54,049 nt of DNA from Pelagibacterales bacterium SAG-MED32 (GCA_014653725.1 JACWEC010000002.1:1-54049); one strand, 5' to 3'; positions 1 through 8,176 are shown, counted from the stretch's first letter. Program-made: numbers and translations. Notes: generated by a model from the sequence alone, not told the origin.

Positions 1-86
1 TCATCAGGACCCATTACATTCGAGCCTAAATTATTTATTATTGTACCAGCCTTCTCAACAAGTGATCCATTTGTTGCATAAACACC
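1..86. repeat. 86-base exact inverted copy of 2964-3049
   Basis: Reading 1-86 on the minus strand reproduces 2964-3049 base for base, from the codons for [13 protein letters not shown] to GPD of the BKACE gene. The match breaks at base 87. The repeat touches the window edge, so its true length is unknown. An identical inverted copy about 3 kb away that interrupts a synthetase gene is what multiple-displacement-amplification chimeras or misassembled contig ends look like. Confidence 0.9.
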
Positions 87-680
87 ATATAAATATATTT
101 TAGAATATAATAATACTTTTGGTTTTATTTGATTAAAACGATCTAAAATAGCAACTTCACCAAAATCTGGTGAGCAAGATGACCATATTGCTCCAATAGA
201 GTTCACTGCTAAAAATGCAATGAGTGTCTCGGCGCTGTTTACGGAAACAGCTGCAATACGATCTCCTTTTTTGACCCCAATAGACCTAAAATAGTTAGCT
301 AATCTTGAAGTTTTTGATACTAAATCTTCCTTATAATAACTTTTCTTAAACCCAAGTTCATTGATAAAGGTAATCGGGCAGGAGTTAAGATTAGATAATA
401 TATTTTCGGCATAATTAACTTTAATATTTTTGAAAAATTCTTGGTTATATATAGATTTATCTTTTTCAATAACAGGACTGGAACTTCCTTTGTACTTTAT
501 GCCCAGATAATCAATTAAGCTTAGCCAAAATTCAGCGGGGTAATTAATACTCCACGACCAGATTTTACTATAATCAAAGTTTAATTGTATTTTGTTGTTT
601 TCTTCTAAAAAAATAAAATAATTATATAATTTTGTTTTTTCAATTCTTTCCTTAGATGGGCTCCAAAGCAACTTTGGCAT
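1..680 (-). CDS. acetoacetyl-CoA synthetase, N-terminal part only (chimeric end)
   Basis: This would activate acetoacetate to acetoacetyl-CoA with ATP. The reading frame starts at an ATG at 678-680 (MPKLLWSPSKERIEKT) and shows the family's early blocks: SWSINYPAEFW, VNYAENIL, a GDRIAAVSVNS core, IGAIWSSCSPDFG and RFNQIKPKVLLYS. The AMP-binding and C-terminal domains are absent. Homology stops near base 87. The last 86 bases copy the BKACE gene C-terminus in inverted orientation and happen to stay in frame, so the final 28 or so residues are not synthetase. It follows the aldehyde dehydrogenase by 21 bases in the same direction and would consume the acetoacetate made by the BKACE enzyme. The family call is good; the true 3' part lies outside this window. 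Confidence 0.8.
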   Translation of the reverse strand, partial: MPKLLWSPSKERIEKTKLYNYFIFLEENNKIQLNFDYSKIWSWSINYPAEFWLSLIDYLGIKYKGSSSPVIEKDKSIYNQEFFKNIKVNYAENILSNLNSCPITFINELGFKKSYYKEDLVSKTSRLANYFRSIGVKKGDRIAAVSVNSAETLIAFLAVNSIGAIWSSCSPDFGEVAILDRFNQIKPKVLLYSKIYLYGVYATNGSLVEKAGTIINNLGSNVMGPD

Positions 681-701
681 ATTAAAAATTTTTATTATAT
701 C

Positions 702-2126
702 TTAGGCAATGTGAAGTGCTTTAGTTTCAAGGTAATCTTCTAGCCCCATGTCTCCACCTTCTCGTCCATTGCCAGATTCCTTATATCCTCCAAAAGGTGA
801 GCCGTAATTATAACCGCCACCATTAACATGAACACCGCCAGCTCTTAATTGCCTTGAGACTCGTTCTGCTCTTTCTTTATCTCCCGTCTGCAAATAGGCA
901 GCAAGACCATAAGGAGTATCATTTGCTATTCTGATCGCCTCATCCTCATCATCAAAAGGAATTATAACTAGTACTGGACCAAATATTTCCTCTTGAGCAA
1001 CTCTCATATTGTTATTTACGTCAGAAAAAATTGTTGGTTTTACAAACCATCCTTTTTCATGGCCATCGGGCTTTCCAAGGCCGCCTACTAATAGTTTTGC
1101 TCCTTCATCAATACCAACTTGAATCATATTTTGAACCCGATCAAATTGAATTTTATCAAAGAGTGGTCCGAGATGGTCACCATCTAGTGTCGGATCACCT
1201 ACCTTAATTTCTTCGGCAGTTTTTTTTGCAATATCAATTACTTCATCGTAGCATTTTTTTTCTACCAGTAACCTTGTAGGAGCATCACAAGATTGTCCTG
1301 TATTAAACATACATTCATTTACTGAATCTTTTACTTTTTCATCTAAGTCACAATCTGCAAAGACAATGTTAGGTGATTTACCACCTAATTCTAAAGTTAC
1401 TTTTTTTACAGTTTCAGCAGATTCAATAGTTACTGACTTACCTCCTCTTTTTGAGCCAGTAAATGACATCATTTCTATATCTGGATGCCGAGACATCGAC
1501 ACACCTACTCCTTCTCCATCTCCATGTACTAAATTAAATACACCATCAGGAACTCCGGCCTCATCTAGAATTTCAGCGTAAACCATCGCTGATAAAGGTG
1601 TATGCTCAGACGGCTTTAAGATACATGTGCATCCTGTAGCAATCACTGGAAGGACTTTCAGTGTAATTTGATTAATGGGCCAGTTCCATGGAGTAATTAA
1701 ACCACAAACTCCTATTGGCTCTTTTAAAAGTACATCTGAATTAGAGAGAACAATTTTTTCTTCATGCTTCTTTAATGCATCAATAAAACCATCTAAATGT
1801 CCTATTGCAGCATCTGCCTGTGCATCTCGAGCCATTCTATGAGGAGCTCCCATTTCTGATGTCATTGCATTAGCAAGATCTTCAAATCTTTTTTCAGAGA
1901 TCTTCCTAATTTTATTTAATAATTCTAAACGATCATTTTTTGAAGTTTTAGAAAAGCTATTAAATGCATTTTTTGCAACGCTAACAGCCATATCTACATC
2001 TGCAGAATTACCAAGAATTATCTCACCTATCAAATCTTCGGTAGCGGGGTTGAGAACTGCCATTGTTTTAGTTGAATTGGGTTTTACCCATTTACCGTTA
2101 ATATAAAATTTTTGAAGATTTTCCAT
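702..2126 (-). CDS. NAD-dependent aldehyde dehydrogenase, possibly for trimethylaminobutyraldehyde or betaine aldehyde
   Basis: This 474-residue protein has the full aldehyde dehydrogenase fold: TPWNWP near residues 145-150 and KPSEHTP at 171-177 in the NAD site, general-base Glu246 in LELGGKSPN, catalytic Cys280 in GQSCDAP, and EEIFGPVL late in the catalytic domain. The length is normal for the superfamily. It precedes the acetoacetyl-CoA synthetase and is divergent from the carnitine genes, separated by 69 bases. From context I infer oxidation of 4-trimethylaminobutyraldehyde to gamma-butyrobetaine, or of betaine aldehyde to glycine betaine. The sequence alone does not fix the substrate, and other aldehydes are possible. 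Confidence 0.85.
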   Translation of the reverse strand: MENLQKFYINGKWVKPNSTKTMAVLNPATEDLIGEIILGNSADVDMAVSVAKNAFNSFSKTSKNDRLELLNKIRKISEKRFEDLANAMTSEMGAPHRMARDAQADAAIGHLDGFIDALKKHEEKIVLSNSDVLLKEPIGVCGLITPWNWPINQITLKVLPVIATGCTCILKPSEHTPLSAMVYAEILDEAGVPDGVFNLVHGDGEGVGVSMSRHPDIEMMSFTGSKRGGKSVTIESAETVKKVTLELGGKSPNIVFADCDLDEKVKDSVNECMFNTGQSCDAPTRLLVEKKCYDEVIDIAKKTAEEIKVGDPTLDGDHLGPLFDKIQFDRVQNMIQVGIDEGAKLLVGGLGKPDGHEKGWFVKPTIFSDVNNNMRVAQEEIFGPVLVIIPFDDEDEAIRIANDTPYGLAAYLQTGDKERAERVSRQLRAGGVHVNGGGYNYGSPFGGYKESGNGREGGDMGLEDYLETKALHIA

Positions 2127-2195
2127 TTTGTTTTTTATTACATACTATACTATTCAAATTGTAAATTCTTTTTAATATTGTAACTTCATTGTCTT
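2127..2195. promoter_or_regulatory. divergent control region of the carnitine module
   Basis: These 69 bases must carry promoters for both the leftward aldehyde dehydrogenase unit and the rightward BKACE unit. The sequence is very AT-rich. ATTGTAA occurs at 2158-2164 and again at 2177-2183, a spacing of 19 that could suit a regulator dimer. No clear -35/-10 pair and no adjacent regulator gene are visible. The assignment rests on gene arrangement. Confidence 0.35.
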
Positions 2196-3080
2196 ATGAA
2201 TAAAAATGTTATCATTTCTTGTGCAGTTACCGGATCGGGGGACTCAGTTGGAAAGCATCCTAATATTCCTGTTACTCCTCAACAAATAGCTGATGCCTCT
2301 ATTGAGGCAGCTAATGCTGGAGCCGCTATAGCCCATATTCATGTTAGAAATCCTGAAACTGGAAAGGGATCCCGAGATAATGAACTCTATAAAGAAGTAG
2401 TTAGTCGAATTAAAGATAGTGGAACGAATGTGATAATTAATCTCACAAGTGGAATGGGAGGAGATATAGAAATTGGTCCAGAAGATGATTTATTAAACTT
2501 TGGTTCGAATACAGATTTTGTAAATGCACTTGAAAGACTAAGTCACGTTGAAGAACTATTGCCAGATATATGTTCCTTAGATTGCGGCACTCTAAATTTT
2601 GGTGATGGAAATATGATCTATGTTGGAACCCCAGAACAACTAAGAATTGGCGCTAAGAGAATTCAAGAATTAGGAGTTAAACCTGAACTAGAAGTCTTTG
2701 ATACAGGTCATTTATGGTTTGCAAACCAGATGTTAGAGGAAGGATTGCTAGATCAGCCTTCATTGTTTCAAATTTGTTTAGGTATACCGTACGGTGCGCC
2801 TGCAACTACTGGTTCAATGAAGAATATGGTTGATATGATACCTGAAGGAAGTAACTGGGGAGCTTTTGGAATTGGAATTAATCAAATGCCAATGGTAGCG
2901 CAAGCGGTATTATTAGGAGGCAATGTTAGAGTTGGTCTTGAAGATAATCTTTATTTAGAAAAAGGTGTTTATGCAACAAATGGATCACTTGTTGAGAAGG
3001 CTGGTACAATAATAAATAATTTAGGCTCGAATGTAATGGGTCCTGATGAAGCAAGAATCAAACTTGGATTAAAAAGTTGA
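2196..3080 (+). CDS. BKACE-family (DUF849) beta-keto acid cleavage enzyme, likely 3-dehydrocarnitine cleavage
   Basis: BKACE enzymes are zinc-dependent Claisen-type lyases that exchange a beta-keto acid with acetyl-CoA. On 3-dehydrocarnitine they give betainyl-CoA and acetoacetate. The 294 residues match the family length. The metal ligands are visible as His47 and His49 in IAHIHVR and Glu249 in VRVGLEDN, and the C-terminus has the usual GPDEAR. The gene overlaps the carnitine dehydrogenase gene by 4 bases (TTGA). The dehydrogenase and dioxygenase next door make dehydrocarnitine the best substrate guess. Other family members cleave 3-keto-5-aminohexanoate or other keto acids, so the substrate is an inference. 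Confidence 0.88.
   Translation: MNKNVIISCAVTGSGDSVGKHPNIPVTPQQIADASIEAANAGAAIAHIHVRNPETGKGSRDNELYKEVVSRIKDSGTNVIINLTSGMGGDIEIGPEDDLLNFGSNTDFVNALERLSHVEELLPDICSLDCGTLNFGDGNMIYVGTPEQLRIGAKRIQELGVKPELEVFDTGHLWFANQMLEEGLLDQPSLFQICLGIPYGAPATTGSMKNMVDMIPEGSNWGAFGIGINQMPMVAQAVLLGGNVRVGLEDNLYLEKGVYATNGSLVEKAGTIINNLGSNVMGPDEARIKLGLKS
2964..3049. repeat. parent copy of the 86-base inverted repeat
   Basis: This is the intact copy, inside the 3' end of the BKACE coding sequence. Its frame and family motifs continue normally on both sides, so it is the genuine locus and 1-86 is the displaced copy. Confidence 0.88.
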
Positions 3081-4048
3081 AAAGAAAGATTGTTTCAATT
3101 ATTGGAACAGGCGTAATTGGCGCTGGATGGGCGGCACGATTTCTTGCTAAAGGTTATGTTGTTAAAGCTTATGACCCCAATAAAGAGTCGCTAGAAAAAT
3201 TAAAAAAAAATATTCAGACTGCCTTTAAAAGTCTTAAAAAGTTAGGTTTAAATAAAAACGCTTCATTGAAGAATCTAAATGTTTTTACTAATTTGAATGA
3301 TGCTTTACATGAAACAACCTTTGTTCAGGAAAATGCGCCTGAAAGTGAAAGAATAAAAAAAAATATTCTAAAAACAATTGATAATATAATTCCCAAAAAT
3401 GTTATAATTGCATCTAGTTCTTCTGGATTACTACCATCAAAAATTCAATCCGCCTGCAAATTTCCTGAAAGAGTTTTAATCGGACATCCATTTAATCCAG
3501 TATACTTATTACCTCTTGTGGAGATTGTAGCTGGTAAAAAAACTAGTCATACAAATGTTAAAAAATTAAAAAAATTATATGAACATATTGGAATGCGACC
3601 GCTCATTGTTCAAAAAGAAATTGAAGGATACATTTCAGACAGACTTCAAGAAGCTTTATGGCGTGAGGCCTTGCATATAATAAATGATGGCATAGCATCA
3701 ACTGAAGAAGTTGATGACGCTATTGTTTACGGGCCTGGATTAAGATGGGCCTTTATGGGAGTATGTTTAACATTTCATTTAGCTGGTGGAGAAACGGGAA
3801 TGAAACATATGCTAGAGCAGTTTGGTCCTGCTCTAAAGCTGCCTTGGACTAAATTGAAAGCGCCTGAATTATCGAGTAAACTAAAAGAATCAATGATTTC
3901 TGGCACGAAAAAACAGGCTGGGAAATTTAGTATCAAAGAGCTTGAGGAACAAAGAGATTTATTTTTGATTGAAATTATGAAAACTTTAAATAAAAATCAA
4001 AAGAATATGTTTCCAAATTGGGACAAAAAATATAACAAATTTAAATAA
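3077..4048 (+). CDS. L-carnitine dehydrogenase (3-hydroxyacyl-CoA dehydrogenase fold)
   Basis: This would oxidise L-carnitine to 3-dehydrocarnitine with NAD. It has an N-terminal Rossmann motif, GTGVIG (residues 10-15), followed by [10 protein letters not shown] and the acidic AYDPN end of the second strand. SSSSGLLPS and [14 protein letters not shown] give the catalytic His137 and Glu149, with a helical C-terminal domain. The start is TTG at 3077-3079, which overlaps the previous stop. No ATG fits, because the family motif begins a few residues in. At 323 residues it lacks the C-terminal thioesterase domain fused to many homologues. The dioxygenase follows after 3 bases. Function is well supported by fold and context. 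Confidence 0.85.
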   Translation: MKRKIVSIIGTGVIGAGWAARFLAKGYVVKAYDPNKESLEKLKKNIQTAFKSLKKLGLNKNASLKNLNVFTNLNDALHETTFVQENAPESERIKKNILKTIDNIIPKNVIIASSSSGLLPSKIQSACKFPERVLIGHPFNPVYLLPLVEIVAGKKTSHTNVKKLKKLYEHIGMRPLIVQKEIEGYISDRLQEALWREALHIINDGIASTEEVDDAIVYGPGLRWAFMGVCLTFHLAGGETGMKHMLEQFGPALKLPWTKLKAPELSSKLKESMISGTKKQAGKFSIKELEEQRDLFLIEIMKTLNKNQKNMFPNWDKKYNKFK

Positions 4049-4051
4049 GCT

Positions 4052-5194
4052 ATGAGTCAAAATCTATCTATATCATCATTGAAACGTAATGGAAAATCAA
4101 TACTTGTTGATTGGAGCGATGGTGAACAAAGTAAATTTAATTTTTTATGGCTAAGAGATAATTGTCCATCAGAAGTTCATCCAACCGCAAGAGAGAGAAC
4201 TTTTAACCTTTTAACGGTTACAGATGATATTCACCCAAAGTCTTATAAGATAAATGATAGAGGGGCGCTTGAGATTGAATGGAGTGAAGGTGATCATACA
4301 AGCTACTATGATAGCGATTGGCTAAGACATAATTGCTACACACTTAAAAGTAAAAAAACTTATATTTCGCCATATTTTCTATGGGATCATAGTATAGAAT
4401 CTAATTTTGAAGACATTCAAATAGACTATAAAGAAATTATTAGTGGAGATGATGGAATTAAAAAGTGGCTTGAGCAGCTTCACTACAAAGGTATTTCTAT
4501 TGTTAAAAATGCACCTACGGATAAGGAGTCTGGTTTTGATGTAATTGCTAATATTAGTCACCACAGAGAAACATTTTTTAAAACACCTTTTGAAGTTATT
4601 GATATTCCTAATCCTAACAATTCTGCTTATACCGCAGCTGCATTAAGGAACCATTTAGATCTTCCATACTATGAAGTAGCACCAGGATACCAATTTTTGC
4701 ATTGCTTGATCAACAATGCTTCTGGAGGCGAGTCTGTCGCAGTAGATGGATTCAAAGTTGCTAGTTACATGAAAGCAAATTATACAGAATATTTCGAAAC
4801 TCTCTTGGAAACGCCTGTTAAATTTGTAAATAGAGATTATACTTCAAATGCTATAAGGGTAATGCATAAACCTCTATTCTCTCTAGATCATAATAATGAT
4901 TTTAACGACATAAGGTTTAGTGTTGCCTATATGGGAGTTATGGACTGTGGCCCCAACCAAATGGATAAGTTTTACGAAGCTTACAGAAAACTAATCGCTT
5001 TACTTCACGATCCTAAATTTGAAATAAATTTCAGACTTAAAGCTGGGGATATATTCAGCTTTAATAATAGACGGGTACTTCACGGTCGAAAAGAATACGA
5101 TGCTAATTCTGGTGAGAGACACTTGCAGGGATATTATATTGATAGAGATGAAATAATAGGAAGGCTTAATTTTCTAAATAAAATTAATCCTTAG
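4052..5194 (+). CDS. gamma-butyrobetaine dioxygenase-like Fe(II)/2-oxoglutarate hydroxylase
   Basis: The family hydroxylates gamma-butyrobetaine to L-carnitine using O2 and 2-oxoglutarate. The N-terminal ~100 residues are the small domain of this family (FLWLRDNCPSEVHP, with Cys38 and His43). The catalytic jelly roll supplies iron ligands His201 and Asp203 (NHLDLPYYE) and His344 (NRRVLHGR), with Arg356 positioned for 2-oxoglutarate. The LHCL and GGESVAVDGF blocks are typical. The 380-residue length is normal. It closes the rightward carnitine unit and overlaps the end of the opposing transporter ATPase gene by 11 bases. Trimethyllysine hydroxylase is the main alternative, but the neighbours favour butyrobetaine. 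Confidence 0.85.
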   Translation: MSQNLSISSLKRNGKSILVDWSDGEQSKFNFLWLRDNCPSEVHPTARERTFNLLTVTDDIHPKSYKINDRGALEIEWSEGDHTSYYDSDWLRHNCYTLKSKKTYISPYFLWDHSIESNFEDIQIDYKEIISGDDGIKKWLEQLHYKGISIVKNAPTDKESGFDVIANISHHRETFFKTPFEVIDIPNPNNSAYTAAALRNHLDLPYYEVAPGYQFLHCLINNASGGESVAVDGFKVASYMKANYTEYFETLLETPVKFVNRDYTSNAIRVMHKPLFSLDHNNDFNDIRFSVAYMGVMDCGPNQMDKFYEAYRKLIALLHDPKFEINFRLKAGDIFSFNNRRVLHGRKEYDANSGERHLQGYYIDRDEIIGRLNFLNKINP

Positions 5195-6209
5195 ATTTTC
5201 TTAAGATTTCAGCAATATTATTCTTGGAAATTACACCAACAAAATTCTTTTCACTATCAACGACATTCAGACCCGACTCACTTTCTAGCATAGCTGGTAG
5301 ACAGTTTTCTATACTTTCATCGATCATTACCGATGGATTAGACTCATTCTTATTTCCATCTGCGTTCATTATAGATCCAATTTTCAAAACTTTAATTCGA
5401 TTCACATCTTTAACAAAATTAGAAACATAATCATCAGCGGGATTGAGTAGTATTTCTTCGGCGATACCATCTTGAACAAGTTTCCCACCATTTAGGATAG
5501 CAATTCTATCTCCTAATCTAAGAGCCTCATCTAAATCATGAGTTATAAAAATAATTGTTTTTTTTAGATTTTTTTGCAAATCTAGAAGCTGGTCTTGCAT
5601 ATCAGTCCTTATAAGTGGGTCTAGTGCGCTAAATGCTTCATCCATTAATAAGATATCAGGATCTATAGCAAGTGCTCGGGCCAGCCCAACTCTTTGTTGC
5701 ATGCCACCTGATAATTGATTTGGAAATTTATTTTCAAATCCTGTGAGTCCTACTTTTTCAATCCAATACATTGCTTTATCCTTTGACTCAGATTTGTCTA
5801 AATTTTTTATACTTAGTCCAAATTGAACATTGTCCAATATGTTATGATGGGGAAAAAGAGCAAATCTCTGGAATACCATTCCCGTTTTATTTCTTCTAAA
5901 CTCAAGTAAATCTGCTTTATTCAGTTTAGTTATATCTTCTCCATCAACCAATACCGTTCCTTCTGTTGGTTCTATCAAGCGATTAATATGACGAATAAGT
6001 GTCGATTTTCCTGAACCAGATAAACCCATTACAACTTGAATCGACTGTTCCTTTATATCAAGATTTATATCGTCCAGTCCCAATACATGATTGTATTTCG
6101 CGAGGAGTTCATCTTTATCAATCCCACCTTTTACTTTATTAGTGTACTGTCTTGCCCTAGGACCAAATATTTTATACAAATTTTCAATTTTGATTTTAAT
6201 TTCACTCAT
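5184..6209 (-). CDS. glycine betaine/carnitine-type ABC transporter ATP-binding protein
   Basis: This is the ATPase subunit of a ProV/OpuAA-type importer for quaternary amines. From the chosen start, Walker A GLSGSGKST lies at 62-70, the Q-loop in MVFQRFALFP, the signature LSGGMQQR at 166-173, and Walker B ILLMDEAFSALD at 186-197. ProV-specific sequence precedes Walker A. The C-terminal regulatory tail is short, about one CBS-like repeat (VVDSEKNFVGVISKNNIAE). I start at the ATG at 6207-6209 (MSEIKIKIENLYKIFG), which overlaps the permease stop by 8 bases. A longer frame from 6266 would run deep into the permease gene and adds nothing conserved. Confidence 0.9.
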   Translation of the reverse strand: MSEIKIKIENLYKIFGPRARQYTNKVKGGIDKDELLAKYNHVLGLDDINLDIKEQSIQVVMGLSGSGKSTLIRHINRLIEPTEGTVLVDGEDITKLNKADLLEFRRNKTGMVFQRFALFPHHNILDNVQFGLSIKNLDKSESKDKAMYWIEKVGLTGFENKFPNQLSGGMQQRVGLARALAIDPDILLMDEAFSALDPLIRTDMQDQLLDLQKNLKKTIIFITHDLDEALRLGDRIAILNGGKLVQDGIAEEILLNPADDYVSNFVKDVNRIKVLKIGSIMNADGNKNESNPSVMIDESIENCLPAMLESESGLNVVDSEKNFVGVISKNNIAEILRKSKD

Positions 6210-7098
6210 TTGCGCCTGCTCTATGCTGTTGCATTCTTTTCCCATAAGATTGAGATACTCTATCAAAAATAATAGCCAGTGCTACGATGGCTAAACCATT
6301 AAGTAATCCCATCGTAAAGTATTGATTTGTTATTGCCTTTAAAACTGGTTGGCCAAGGCCCTTAACACCAATCATTGAAGCGATAACAACCATGGCTAGC
6401 GCCATCATGATTGTTTGGTTAATCCCAGCAAAAATTGTGGGCAAGGCTAAAGGGAGCTGTACTCGAAATAATTTTTGCATCCTGTTAGCCCCAAAAGCGT
6501 CAGCTGCTTCTAAGACCTCTTTATTGACTTCTCTTATTCCTAAGTCAGTGAGTCTAATCACTGGAGGTATGGCATAAATTATTACAGCCAATAAACCGGG
6601 AATTTTTCCAATACCAAGTAACATAACAACAGGAATGAGGTAAACAAAGCTAGGCATAGTTTGCATAACATCTAAGATGGGGGTAATCATTGCTCTCGCT
6701 CTATCGCTACCAGACATAAGGATACCAACAGGAATTCCGAATCCAATGGTCAGTGCAGTACAAACACCAATGATACTCACAGTAGACATAGTATCATCCC
6801 ACATTCCAAAATATCCTATGAACAAAAACGCAAATAATGATCCAATAGTTAGATAAATACTTCTACTTCCTAGGTATACCAAGCCAAGTAAAGCAAATAT
6901 TACAAGTGGCCATGGTGAATTATGAAGAAGCTTTTCAAACCAAACTAAAAAATAAAGAACTGGATCAAAAACAGCTTCAATAGCATCTCCATATTTTGCA
7001 GAAAAATTCCGATAAGCGCCATCAACTGACTTTTTAAAAAGTCGAAGACTTTCTGCGCTCATTTCAGGGAATGAAGTAAAAAATTCTATTAAGTTCAT
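6202..7098 (-). CDS. glycine betaine/carnitine-type ABC transporter permease
   Basis: This is a ProW/OpuAB-type inner-membrane subunit of 298 residues. An N-terminal cytoplasmic or peripheral stretch of about 55 residues is followed by several hydrophobic helices (starting WPLVIFALLGLVYLG). The ATPase-contact loop is recognisable as EAADAFGANRMQKLFRVQLP, followed by PLALPTIFAGINQT. The typical GVKGLGQPVL comes near the end. It lies between the binding-protein gene and the ATPase gene. A strong hairpin with a T-run stands directly before its start, so it is probably expressed at a lower level than the binding protein. Confidence 0.9.
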   Translation of the reverse strand: MNLIEFFTSFPEMSAESLRLFKKSVDGAYRNFSAKYGDAIEAVFDPVLYFLVWFEKLLHNSPWPLVIFALLGLVYLGSRSIYLTIGSLFAFLFIGYFGMWDDTMSTVSIIGVCTALTIGFGIPVGILMSGSDRARAMITPILDVMQTMPSFVYLIPVVMLLGIGKIPGLLAVIIYAIPPVIRLTDLGIREVNKEVLEAADAFGANRMQKLFRVQLPLALPTIFAGINQTIMMALAMVVIASMIGVKGLGQPVLKAITNQYFTMGLLNGLAIVALAIIFDRVSQSYGKRMQQHRAGANE

Positions 7099-7100
7099 CT

Positions 7101-7134
7101 TAAAAAAAGCGGGCTAAAAAGAATTTAGCCCGCT
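7101..7134 (-). terminator. intrinsic terminator or attenuator between binding protein and permease genes
   Basis: On the minus strand, an 11-bp perfect stem (7124-7134 pairing with 7108-7118, core GCGGGC) with a 5-base loop is followed at once by a run of T. It ends 2 bases before the permease start codon. It fits a partial terminator that makes the binding protein more abundant than the membrane subunits, as seen in other importer operons. Confidence 0.85.
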
Positions 7135-7148
7135 GTTGTTATCAGCTG

Positions 7149-8165
7149 TTATATAGCTGCTTCTATTTGTTTACGTGTATCAGCATCAACCCAATCGTGC
7201 CACTCACTATAATTTTTTAAGAAGTATAGTGCAGCGTCCTCTCCAGAGGCTTGCTGATCAGCCATCCAAGCTAACACTTCGTTAACAGTTGTGTTAGGCA
7301 ATGCTCGTTTCTCCATGTAATTCATGGCGCCACTACCCGCTTGATTTTTAAAGCGATCTGTTACGTAAGTGAAGACTTCAGATAAAACCCAAGAATTCTT
7401 TTTTGGATCGGCACAATCTTGAGATGTGCAATTAGCCCATTCATCGGCATCAAACGGAACTCCAAAATCTAGTCTTTTCATTGGATACTTTCCAAGAATT
7501 GCTGTTGGAGCCCAATAATATCCCATCCAACCTTGTTTTTTATTATACGCTTCTGCGATTGAGCCATCCAAACCAGCTCCTGAACCAGGGTCAACAAGTC
7601 TAAAGCCTTTGGACTCAGCGTCAAACGCCTTAAATAAATTGCCAGTGCTTATTTGACAGTTCCAACCCGACGGACAAGTGTGAAGAGCTCCATCACCACC
7701 TTCAGGGTGTGGGAATAAATCTGGTCTAGCAAGCGCGTCCTCAACTGTTTGAATGTCAGGATTTGCGTCAGCTAAATATTGTGGAATCCACCAGCCTTCT
7801 TCACCATAACTTGAAAGAACCATAGCGCCATAATGAAGCTTGCCTTCATCAACAGCTTTATCAAGTTCAATTCTATTTGCATTTGCCCACATTTCAGGTG
7901 CTACATCTGGCTCACCTTTAGAAACCATTGAAGCTGTTGTAGGTTGCGTTGAACCAGGGACTAATTCGACATCACATCCAAATCCCTTTTCTAAAACAAC
8001 TTTGTCTAAATTAGCAAACATTTCTGCTGATGCCCAATCCATTTCAGCAACTGAGATGGTACCGCAATCAGAAACTTCTTGATTTCTGTCACAACTGACA
8101 GCGAAGATCATTACAAAACCTATGAGGAATGTTGCAATAATCGATCTTTTAGAGAATAAACTCAT
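7149..8165 (-). CDS. quaternary-amine ABC transporter substrate-binding protein
   Basis: This is an OpuAC/ProX-like periplasmic binding protein that would deliver betaine, carnitine or a related trimethylammonium compound to the permease. A hydrophobic export signal (SIIATFLIGFVMIFAVSC) is followed by a mature domain rich in Trp and Tyr (EMDWASAEMFANL, APEMWANANR, EEGWWIPQY, GWMGYYWAPT), suiting an aromatic cage for a quaternary ammonium. The AVSC may be a weak lipobox. I start at the ATG at 8163-8165 because GGGAG (8172-8176) stands 6 bases upstream. A longer frame from 8210 lacks such support. It is first in the importer operon. Confidence 0.88.
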   Translation of the reverse strand: MSLFSKRSIIATFLIGFVMIFAVSCDRNQEVSDCGTISVAEMDWASAEMFANLDKVVLEKGFGCDVELVPGSTQPTTASMVSKGEPDVAPEMWANANRIELDKAVDEGKLHYGAMVLSSYGEEGWWIPQYLADANPDIQTVEDALARPDLFPHPEGGDGALHTCPSGWNCQISTGNLFKAFDAESKGFRLVDPGSGAGLDGSIAEAYNKKQGWMGYYWAPTAILGKYPMKRLDFGVPFDADEWANCTSQDCADPKKNSWVLSEVFTYVTDRFKNQAGSGAMNYMEKRALPNTTVNEVLAWMADQQASGEDAALYFLKNYSEWHDWVDADTRKQIEAAI

Positions 8166-8171
8166 TCTTAA

Positions 8172-8176
8172 CTCCC
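8172..8176 (-). promoter_or_regulatory. Shine-Dalgarno site fixing the binding-protein start
   Basis: GGGAG on the minus strand lies 6 bases before the ATG at 8165. It decides for this start over the upstream ATG at 8210. Confidence 0.75.

Noticed and set aside
1..680. A natural synthetase-BKACE fusion protein
   Set aside because: The tail is base-identical to a nearby intact gene in inverted orientation and removes the synthetase catalytic core. An artefact is the better explanation.
5184..6266. A longer ATPase starting at 6266
   Set aside because: The extra 19 residues read through the permease gene, are not conserved in type, and a coupled ATG exists at 6209.
7149..8165. Firm call of a lipoprotein signal in the binding protein
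   Set aside because: AVSC is a poor lipobox, with Ala at -3. A normal signal peptide with a cysteine nearby is equally possible.
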